A DNA stretch of 12,695 bases, taken from Aurantibrevibacter sp041747755 (lineage in GTDB: Bacteria; Bacteroidota; Bacteroidia; Flavobacteriales; Flavobacteriaceae). The first letter of the stretch is position 1, and every line of letters starts with the position of its first letter. Of the stretch, positions 7,307 through 12,695 are shown one piece after another. Location: contig JBGTEN010000248.1 in the NCBI GenBank assembly GCA_041747755.1, forward strand, positions 1-12,695, in the 5' to 3' direction. The notes under the pieces are model-generated. The model did no database searches. It had not been told where the DNA came from and saw only the letters and a list, made by a program, of their open reading frames with translations. The translations under genes and the position numbers were made by a program.

Positions 7307-8053
7307 ATGAAAGTAAAAACGATTTTGGTTTCTCAGCCAGAACCGAAAATGGAGAATTCCCCATATTCCAGACTTGTTGAAAAGGAAAAGATAAAGGTAG
7401 ATTTTAGACCTTTTATCCATGTCGAAGGTGTTGATGCAAAAGGTGTTAGACAGCAAAAAATAGACTTAAACAATTTCACAGCGGTTATCTTAACCAGTAG
7501 AAATTCTGTGGATCACTATTTTAGAATAGCCGAAGAAATGCGTTTCAAGGTTCCGGATACCATGAAATATTTTTGTCAATCAGAGGCTGTTGCCTTCTAT
7601 CTTCAGAAATATGTAGTGTACAGAAAACGTAAAATTTATGTTGGGAAAATGAATTTCCCGGACTTATCTCTGTTATTTAAGAAATACAAGGACGAGAAGT
7701 TTTTACTTCCCTCTTCTGATGTTCTAAAACCTATTGTTCCTGAGACCTTAAATGCTTTGGGATTGGATTGGAAAAGAGGTATTTTCTATAAAACTGTCAT
7801 CAGTGATTTATCAGATCTCCGTGATGTATATTATGATATTTTGGTCTTTTTTAGTCCCTCCGGAATAGAATCCTTATTAAAGAATTTTCCTGATTTTAAG
7901 CAAAATGAAACCAGAATAGCAGTATTTGGAAACTCTACTGTAAACGCAGCTACTGAAGCCGGGCTTAGAATAGATATTCAGGCACCAACACCTGAAACAC
8001 CATCCATGACTATGGCGTTGCAAAAATACATTACCAACGTTAACAAGAAATAG
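7307..8053 (+). CDS. hemD: Uroporphyrinogen-III synthase
   Basis: HemD closes and inverts ring D of hydroxymethylbilane to give uroporphyrinogen III, in the cytoplasmic heme/siroheme pathway. The family is poorly conserved, but the hallmarks are present: VKTILVSQPEP at the N-terminus, AVILTSRNSVDHYF (59-72), YDILVFFSPSGIESLL (177-191), IAVFGNSTVNAATEAGL (204-220) and APTPETPSMTMAL (226-238). These map to the two linked domains of the fold. I chose the ATG at 7307, giving 248 residues; the frame extends to a TTG at 7298, but that overlaps the DUF4271 stop and adds only three poorly matching residues. It is the last gene of the operon and converges on pckA, 30 bases away. Confidence is high for a flavobacterial HemD. 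Confidence 0.9.
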   Translation: MKVKTILVSQPEPKMENSPYSRLVEKEKIKVDFRPFIHVEGVDAKGVRQQKIDLNNFTAVILTSRNSVDHYFRIAEEMRFKVPDTMKYFCQSEAVAFYLQKYVVYRKRKIYVGKMNFPDLSLLFKKYKDEKFLLPSSDVLKPIVPETLNALGLDWKRGIFYKTVISDLSDLRDVYYDILVFFSPSGIESLLKNFPDFKQNETRIAVFGNSTVNAATEAGLRIDIQAPTPETPSMTMALQKYITNVNKK

Positions 8054-8083
8054 TCTTTCTTACTTACGGGTAACTATCTTAGT

Positions 8084-9694
8084 TTAAAAAGCATACCGTT
8101 GAGGACCACCTCTTCTGATTTCTTCATTGGCGTAAGCTTCAAACTTTTTAAAATTCTCTCTAAAAGCGTTGGATAGCTTAAATGCTGTTGTATAATAGGC
8201 CTCATCGTTATTCCATGTTGCCCTGGGACTTAAAACCGTAGTGGGAACTCCCGGACATACTCTGGGCTGAGCAGTTCCAAACACCGAGTGAATATGGTAT
8301 TTGTCGTAGGAGTAAAGCCCTAGGTCCCCATTAAGCGCCGCATGTATCATTGCCCGCGTATATTTTAACTTCATTCGGGTACCAACACCATAAGGCCCTC
8401 CCGTCCAACCTGTATTTACTAACCATACGTTCACCCCGGCTTCCTTCATCTTACTGCTAAGCATTTCGGCATACTTGGCTGGATGCAACGGCATAAAAGG
8501 GGCGCCAAAACAAGCTGAAAAAGAAGGAATGGGCTCTATCACCCCTGCTTCAGTCCCTGCCACTTTTGCTGTATACCCTGAAATAAAGTGATAAGCGGCC
8601 TGACTTGGGGTTAACTTGGATATTGGAGGTAATACACCAAAAGCATCTGCGGTTAAGAAGAATATGTTTTTTGGGTTTTTACCAATGGAAGGTTGTTTAA
8701 TATTTTCAATGTGATACATAGGGTAGCTTACCCTTGTGTTTTCAGTAATAGAAATATCAGAAAAATCCACATTCCCTGCAGCATCCAAAATTACATTCTC
8801 CAATAAAGCGCCTTTTTTTATGGCTCCAAAAATTTCAGGTTCCTGTTCTTGAGAGAGGTTAATAACCTTAGCATAACAACCCCCTTCAAAATTAAACACC
8901 GCGTTCTCATTGGTCCACCCGTGTTCGTCGTCACCAATTAATTTTCTATATGGATCTGCCGAAAGTGTAGTTTTTCCGGTTCCGGAAAGTCCAAAAAATA
9001 TAGCTGTATCCCCTGCGTCACCAAAATTGGCAGAACAATGCATGGGTAAGGTATTCTTATAAACCGGTAGAATAAAGTTAAGTGCTGAGAAAATTCCTTT
9101 TTTGATTTCTCCGGTATAACCGGTACCCCCAATAAGAACTATTTTTCTTGTAAAGTTTAGAATAGCAAAATTATGCTGTCGCGTGCCATCGGTTTGTGCA
9201 ACTGCCATGAATCCCGGTGCATTTAGTACCGTCCATTCAGGTTCAAAGTTTAGAAGCTCCTCCTTTGTTGGCCGTATAAACATATTATAAGCAAAAAGAT
9301 TAGACCATGGGAGTTCGGTAATCACCCTAATATTCATTCGGTAATTAGCATCAGCACAGGCGTAGCAGTCCCGGACAAACAATTCCTTTCCGTTTAGATA
9401 ATCAATTACCTTATCGTAGAGGGTATCAAATTTCTCAGGTTCAAATGGAATATTAACATTTCCCCACCAAACTTTATCTGTTGTGATTTCATCTTTTACT
9501 ATAAACCTATCCATGGGAGATCTTCCGGTAAATTCTCCGGTATTTACCGCCAATGCTCCGGAAGTTGCCTCTTGCCCCATGCCCTTATCCAGAGTAATTT
9601 GATGCAGTTCTTCGGGTAAAAGTTGATATTGTATTTTGCTTGAATGTAATCCCAGCGATTCCAGCGATATTTTATTTGGTTCTTTATGTAACAT
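8084..9694 (-). CDS. pckA: Phosphoenolpyruvate carboxykinase (ATP)
   Basis: PckA converts oxaloacetate and ATP to phosphoenolpyruvate, CO2 and ADP, the first committed step of gluconeogenesis, in the cytoplasm. At 536 residues it has the usual length. The family marks are present: TGEFTGRSPMDRF (52-64) with the substrate-binding Arg58, GGTGYTGEIKKG (189-200) in the active site, the kinase-type P-loop GLSGTGKTT (235-243), and the metal/nucleotide segment GDDEHGW (254-260). The C-terminal NTGWTGGPYGVG and the following Arg-containing segment are intact. No frameshift or missing motif is seen. It lies 42 bases downstream of the DUF423 gene on the same strand, so it may be read from the DUF423 promoter or have its own. 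I found only a 7-of-8 match to the -7 consensus close to the ATG. Confidence 0.97.
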   Translation of the reverse strand: MLHKEPNKISLESLGLHSSKIQYQLLPEELHQITLDKGMGQEATSGALAVNTGEFTGRSPMDRFIVKDEITTDKVWWGNVNIPFEPEKFDTLYDKVIDYLNGKELFVRDCYACADANYRMNIRVITELPWSNLFAYNMFIRPTKEELLNFEPEWTVLNAPGFMAVAQTDGTRQHNFAILNFTRKIVLIGGTGYTGEIKKGIFSALNFILPVYKNTLPMHCSANFGDAGDTAIFFGLSGTGKTTLSADPYRKLIGDDEHGWTNENAVFNFEGGCYAKVINLSQEQEPEIFGAIKKGALLENVILDAAGNVDFSDISITENTRVSYPMYHIENIKQPSIGKNPKNIFFLTADAFGVLPPISKLTPSQAAYHFISGYTAKVAGTEAGVIEPIPSFSACFGAPFMPLHPAKYAEMLSSKMKEAGVNVWLVNTGWTGGPYGVGTRMKLKYTRAMIHAALNGDLGLYSYDKYHIHSVFGTAQPRVCPGVPTTVLSPRATWNNDEAYYTTAFKLSNAFRENFKKFEAYANEEIRRGGPQRYAF

Positions 9695-9736
9695 ACTTTA
9701 AAAAAATAAAAAGTTTTAGACGATATTTTTTAGCCA

Positions 9737-10138
9737 TTAATCCCATGCTCCATGATTAAAGTATTTAAAGCATGAATACGTTAGCATTCCCCAGCCCAAG
9801 ACCAGTAAACTACCGCCAAAAGGCGTTGCAAGGGCAATAATTTTAAAATCAAAGGAGGTTAGGGTGTTTGTTGCCAAAAGGTATATAGACCCCGAAAATA
9901 AAATAACACCTGTAAGCACCAAAAAATAAACCCACTTTCTCGCTTGCTGCGGTAATTGCCGAACACTTCCTAAAATTAGAAAAAACAATGAATGAACCAT
10001 TTGATATCGAACACCCGTCTCAAAAGTAGCAACCGATTCGGTATCTACTAATCGCTCCAACCCATGAGCCCCAAAGGCACCCAGAACTATCGCAAGTAAA
10101 CCCATAATAGCACCGGTGCCAAAAATTGTTTTGTTCAT
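9737..10138 (-). CDS. DUF423 family small membrane protein
   Basis: This 133-residue membrane protein belongs to DUF423 (YgdD-like). The first helix runs into the signature GAFGAHGLE (20-28), followed by FETGVRYQMVHSLFFL (39-54), whose aromatic/His segment recurs in the family. Two more hydrophobic stretches lie at about 69-89 and 98-122, with the motif ATPFGGSLLVLGW, for about four helices in all. The family function is unknown. The ATG at 10138 is supported by an exact -7 element 23 bases upstream. It precedes pckA on the same strand with a 42-base gap, which allows co-transcription, and it diverges from the saccharopine dehydrogenase-like gene. Confidence 0.88.
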   Translation of the reverse strand: MNKTIFGTGAIMGLLAIVLGAFGAHGLERLVDTESVATFETGVRYQMVHSLFFLILGSVRQLPQQARKWVYFLVLTGVILFSGSIYLLATNTLTSFDFKIIALATPFGGSLLVLGWGMLTYSCFKYFNHGAWD

Positions 10139-10161
10139 AACTTAAAACTTCAATTTCATTA

Positions 10162-10169
10162 CAAATATA
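10162..10169 (-). promoter_or_regulatory. -7 promoter element for the DUF423 gene (possibly with pckA)
   Basis: The minus strand reads TATATTTG, an exact TAnnTTTG match, placing the transcript start about 18 bases before the ATG. No TTG is at the -33 spacing. Confidence 0.45.
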
Positions 10170-10176
10170 ACAATAT

Positions 10177-10190
10177 GATACCTTAGTATC
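10177..10190. repeat. Inverted repeat between the DUF423 and saccharopine dehydrogenase-like genes
   Basis: GATAC and GTATC are perfect 5-bp arms around CTTA. The site lies just upstream of the -7 element of DUF423 and upstream of a 7-of-8 -7-like sequence (10194-10201, TATTTTTA) for the plus-strand gene. It could be an operator serving both; the arms are short enough to be chance. Confidence 0.3.
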
Positions 10191-10219
10191 CGTTATTTTT
10201 ACAAAAGTAAGTAAACAAA

Positions 10220-11593
10220 ATGGTACGAAGAATATTGGTTGTAGGCGCCGGAAAATCCACTTTTTATCTTTTGGATTATCTATTGGAAAAGGCAACAAAA
10301 GAGCATTTGCACCTGACCATAGGTGATCTAAACCCGGAAAATATTTCTAATTCGATAAAAGCGCATCCTGCATGTACAGTATTCCTACTGGATATTTTCA
10401 AGGACGAAGATCGAAAGAATGCAATACAAAATTCCGATATCGTTATTTCCATGCTTCCTGCTATATTTCACCAAAAGATAGCTCTGGATTGCATTGCATT
10501 TAATAAACATTTGGTCACCGCATCTTATGTAAGTGATGAACTCAAAGCACTAGATGCTAACGCCAAAAAAAAGGGATTAATTTTCATGAACGAAATAGGC
10601 CTCGATCCGGGAATTGATCATATGAGTGCCCTGCAAATTATTGATGGTATCCGGGCAAAAGGGGGCAAAATGCTGCTTTTTGAGTCTTTTACCGGTGGCC
10701 TTGTAGCCCCGGACAGCGATAATAACCTGTGGAACTATAAATTTACCTGGAATCCCAGAAATGTGGTTTTGGCCGGACAAGGTGGGGCCGCAAAATTTAT
10801 TCAGGAGGGTACCTATAAGTATATTCCCTACCATAAATTATTTAGAAGAACAGAGTTTCTGGATATTAAGGGCTACGGAAAATTTGAAGTTTATGCCAAC
10901 CGGGATTCTTTAAAATACAGGGAGGCATACGGTCTTAATGATATTTTAACCCTATACCGAGGAACTATGCGTCGGGTTGGCTTTTCAAAGGCCTGGAATA
11001 TGTTTGTGCAACTCGGCATGACGGATGACAGTTATACCATTGAAAATTCCGAAGGGATGTCCTACCGGGAATTTATTAATCTTTTTCTACCTTATTCCCC
11101 TACTGATTCCGTTGAGCTCAAAACCCGACACTATCTCAAAATAGATCAGGACGACATTATGTGGGACAAACTTATGGAGCTACATATTTTTGACAATACA
11201 AGAAAAATTGACTTAAAACATGCGTCTCCGGCTCAAATACTTCAAAAAATCTTGGAAGATAGCTGGACCCTTGCCGATGATGATAAAGACATGATTGTTA
11301 TGTATCACAAATTTGGATACGAACTAGAAGGTAAAAAGAAGCAAATTGATTCAAACATGGTGGTTTTAGGCGAAAATAGAACCCATACTGCCATGGCTAA
11401 AACAGTGGGGTTACCTGTGGCCATTGCAACGCTGTTAATATTGAACAAAAAGATCACTACCCCGGGGATACAGCTTCCGCTGAAAAAGGAGGTTTATGAA
11501 CCCATACTAACGGAACTTAAGCAATATGGAATTCAGTTTAAGGAATATGAAGTTCCCTATTTGGGCTATAATCCCGATTCTGTGGCAAGTTAA
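10220..11593 (+). CDS. Saccharopine dehydrogenase/reductase family oxidoreductase
   Basis: This 457-residue protein resembles saccharopine reductase-type enzymes, which use NAD(P) on saccharopine (lysine metabolism) or on related amino-acid conjugates. The dinucleotide-binding start ILVVGAGKSTFYLLDYLL (5-22) has the GxGxxx pattern and is followed by Asp36 (GDL) at the end of strand 2. SDIVISMLP (72-80) and the signature NEIGLDPGIDHMSA (124-137) are typical of the family, as is FESFTGGLVAPDSDNN further on. The C-terminal domain ends with the NRTHTAMAKTVGLP segment that folds back on the active site. The ATG at 10220 starts right at the binding motif. An Lrp/AsnC regulator follows 48 bases later on the same strand, which suggests amino-acid-responsive control. 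Whether saccharopine itself is the substrate is not shown by the sequence. Confidence 0.88.
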   Translation: MVRRILVVGAGKSTFYLLDYLLEKATKEHLHLTIGDLNPENISNSIKAHPACTVFLLDIFKDEDRKNAIQNSDIVISMLPAIFHQKIALDCIAFNKHLVTASYVSDELKALDANAKKKGLIFMNEIGLDPGIDHMSALQIIDGIRAKGGKMLLFESFTGGLVAPDSDNNLWNYKFTWNPRNVVLAGQGGAAKFIQEGTYKYIPYHKLFRRTEFLDIKGYGKFEVYANRDSLKYREAYGLNDILTLYRGTMRRVGFSKAWNMFVQLGMTDDSYTIENSEGMSYREFINLFLPYSPTDSVELKTRHYLKIDQDDIMWDKLMELHIFDNTRKIDLKHASPAQILQKILEDSWTLADDDKDMIVMYHKFGYELEGKKKQIDSNMVVLGENRTHTAMAKTVGLPVAIATLLILNKKITTPGIQLPLKKEVYEPILTELKQYGIQFKEYEVPYLGYNPDSVAS

Positions 11594-11594
11594 A

Positions 11595-11641
11595 GTTTAA
11601 AACTATATTGGTATATTTAACATCAATTTGAAGTTTTAAAC
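11595..11641. promoter_or_regulatory. Paired palindromes around the Lrp gene promoter, probable operator
   Basis: GTTTAAAAC (11595-11603) and GTTTTAAAC (11633-11641) are each a palindrome around one central base and are reverse complements of each other. With one more pair (T11604, A11632) the arms reach 10 bp. Their centres are 38 bp apart. A 7-of-8 match to the -7 element (TATATTTA, 11612-11619) lies between them, and the right copy ends at the base before the ATG. Lrp/AsnC proteins commonly autoregulate through paired AT-rich sites, so an operator is a reasonable inference. Confidence 0.45.
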
Positions 11642-12112
11642 ATGAAAACACCTTCCGAAAAACTAAAAATAGATGGGATTGATAAAAAAATTTTACGCTA
11701 TTTAATGACCGATGCCCGCAAGCCCATTCTGGAAATTGCGCGGAATATTGGCATCTCCGGAGCGGCTATTCATCAGCGGCTTCGCAAACTGGAAAATTCT
11801 GGCTTAATTGCCGGCTCTAAGTTTATTATAAATCCCAAAATTATGGGATATACTACCATGGCATATATAGGCATTTATCTGGATAAAGCAATGAGCAATC
11901 CGACAGCGGTAAAGGAATTGGAAAAAATTCCCGAAGTACTGGAATGTCATTACACTACCGGGAATTGGTCTATTTTAATAAAGGTACTGTGTCGGGACAA
12001 TGAGCATTTAATGCAAGTGCTCAACAAAAATATTCAGCAGATTGACGGTGTTTCGCGAACAGAGACATTTATTTCATTGGAACAGCAAATTGATAGGCAA
12101 ATAAGTGTGTAA
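11642..12112 (+). CDS. Lrp/AsnC family transcriptional regulator
   Basis: This 156-residue protein has the family's size and two-domain layout. The N-terminal helix-turn-helix starts with DGIDKKILRYLMTDAR (11-26), and the recognition helix lies in ISGAAIHQRLRKLENSGLI (38-56). After a linker (SKFIINPKIMGY) comes the RAM/AsnC effector and oligomerisation domain, with HYTTGNWSILIKVLCRDNEHL as its conserved Gly-containing core. Such proteins form dimers and octamers and sense amino acids. It lies 48 bases after the saccharopine dehydrogenase-like gene, with what looks like its own promoter and palindromic sites between, so it could be both co-transcribed and self-controlled. It converges on the MORN-repeat gene with 12 bases between stops and no visible terminator. 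The effector is unknown; lysine or a lysine intermediate is only a guess from the neighbour. Confidence 0.93.
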   Translation: MKTPSEKLKIDGIDKKILRYLMTDARKPILEIARNIGISGAAIHQRLRKLENSGLIAGSKFIINPKIMGYTTMAYIGIYLDKAMSNPTAVKELEKIPEVLECHYTTGNWSILIKVLCRDNEHLMQVLNKNIQQIDGVSRTETFISLEQQIDRQISV

Positions 12113-12124
12113 GGCGTACTTGTT

Positions 12125-12695
12125 TTATTTTTTCCCGGAAGAAACTTCATTTTTACGGAGTTTATCTTTTTTCCACTCTCCCTGTAAAACAATCTCTCCC
12201 TTAGCAGAGTATTGCTTACCCGGACCATGACGCAAATCGTTGAGCCATCCTCCTTCATATCTTTCACCTGACGCAAATTTATAAACTCCATAACCTGTTC
12301 TCTCTCCGTTTACATAATCCCCAATATACTCATCCCCACTAGTCCACCGGTACTCCCCTTTGCCGTTTCTGGAATTTTCAACCCAATAGCCCTTATAAAC
12401 TCCTCCCGTTTCGTAAACCCCCATACCGTATCCATTGGCTTTCTCATTTGTAACCTGACCAAAATACTGTACACGAAGTCCCTTTCTGTTTTCAAAAACC
12501 AGCTCCGAAAAAGTATTCTCACCAACAACATCATTCCCCTTTGCATCTTCAGATATTCTAAAATCCTCTAACAATTTTAACTGCTGTTGAGTAAGATTAC
12601 CTAGCTGCTCTGCTCTTTCTTTGAGCCCTAACTTCATTAAGGAAATTTGTGCAGTATCTCGTCGATATTCATTTATGTAAGCGGCCAACCGCCCT
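12125..12695 (-). CDS. MORN-repeat protein, N-terminus outside the window
   Basis: The reading frame is open to the right edge; 189 residues are visible. A TTG at 12688 could be taken as a start, but codons before it (Gly-Arg) are still open and no ATG fits, so I treat the gene as 5'-partial. The first 50 or so visible residues are charged and helical (KERAEQL, QQQLKLLEDF), possibly a coiled coil. They are followed by MORN repeats of exactly 23 residues, each opening with Y-x-G-x-(Y/W/V) and having a central G-x-G. The tail is Lys-rich. MORN repeats form an elongated beta hairpin array, linked in various systems to membrane or protein contact. The function of this protein is unknown. It may have a signal or membrane segment in the unseen part. 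Confidence 0.85.
   Translation of the reverse strand, partial: GRLAAYINEYRRDTAQISLMKLGLKERAEQLGNLTQQQLKLLEDFRISEDAKGNDVVGENTFSELVFENRKGLRVQYFGQVTNEKANGYGMGVYETGGVYKGYWVENSRNGKGEYRWTSGDEYIGDYVNGERTGYGVYKFASGERYEGGWLNDLRHGPGKQYSAKGEIVLQGEWKKDKLRKNEVSSGKK
12191..12466 (-). repeat. Four tandem 23-residue MORN repeats
   Basis: Repeats begin at the tyrosines of YFGQV, YKGYW, YIGDY and YEGGW, spaced exactly 23 codons apart, and a partial fifth (LQGEW) follows. Each has the internal NGYGMGVY, NGKGEYRW, TGYGVYKF or HGPGKQY segment. The repeats are clear in protein and diverged in DNA, so they are an old array, not a recent expansion. Confidence 0.85.

Noticed and set aside
8045..8061. Hairpin AAGAAA/TTTCTT between hemD and pckA as a bidirectional terminator
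   Set aside because: The stem has only one G-C pair and no T tract follows on either strand, so it is not convincing.
10020..10298. Minus-strand open frame spanning the DUF423/saccharopine intergenic region
   Set aside because: It overlaps DUF423 in another frame and the divergent promoter region, and its translation is Cys/Phe-rich with no family resemblance.
12034..12291. Minus-strand open frame crossing the Lrp/MORN junction
   Set aside because: It overlaps the ends of both well-supported genes in a different frame and shows no family features.

Overview
The window is ordinary chromosomal DNA of a member of the Bacteroidota, most likely the family Flavobacteriaceae. The evidence is AT-rich DNA, leaders without clear Shine-Dalgarno sequences, several exact TAnnTTTG -7 promoter elements, the DUF4296 and DUF4271 families, and a gene order that I recall (from memory, not a search) as common in flavobacteria. 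Coding density is very high. I see no mobile element, CRISPR array, tRNA or rRNA, and no gene-free stretch over about 120 bases.

Layout. Positions 1-1274 (minus) hold tyrS, which is complete to its last sense codon; its stop falls on the window edge. It diverges from an SDR-type NAD-dependent epimerase/reductase (1377-2384, plus). That gene converges on a tightly packed minus-strand operon read from 4852 to 2388: a GT2 polyprenyl-phosphate mannosyltransferase-like enzyme, dihydroorotase (pyrC) and a DUF4296 lipoprotein. Diverging from this operon is a plus-strand operon at 4974-8053: a GT39-type membrane glycosyltransferase, a DUF4271 membrane protein and uroporphyrinogen-III synthase (hemD). 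On the minus strand follow ATP-dependent PEP carboxykinase (pckA, 8084-9694) and, upstream of it, a small DUF423 membrane protein (9737-10138). Diverging from DUF423 are a saccharopine dehydrogenase-family protein (10220-11593) and an Lrp/AsnC regulator (11642-12112). A MORN-repeat protein enters from the right edge on the minus strand.

How the genes fit together. The GT2 enzyme would make a polyprenyl-phosphate-linked sugar that a GT39 enzyme uses at the membrane, and the two genes share one divergent intergenic region. The saccharopine-type oxidoreductase and the Lrp regulator look like an amino-acid metabolism gene with its regulator. The remaining genes are housekeeping functions: translation, pyrimidine and heme synthesis, gluconeogenesis.

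The main anomaly is in pyrC. An in-frame TAA at codon 241 splits an otherwise intact 444-codon dihydroorotase, separating the metal-binding half from the half carrying the catalytic aspartate. This is a sequencing error, a fresh nonsense mutation, or something stranger. A second, softer signal is a pair of 9-bp palindromes (GTTTWAAAC) around the probable promoter of the Lrp gene, which looks like an autoregulatory operator. I found no convincing new biological system.
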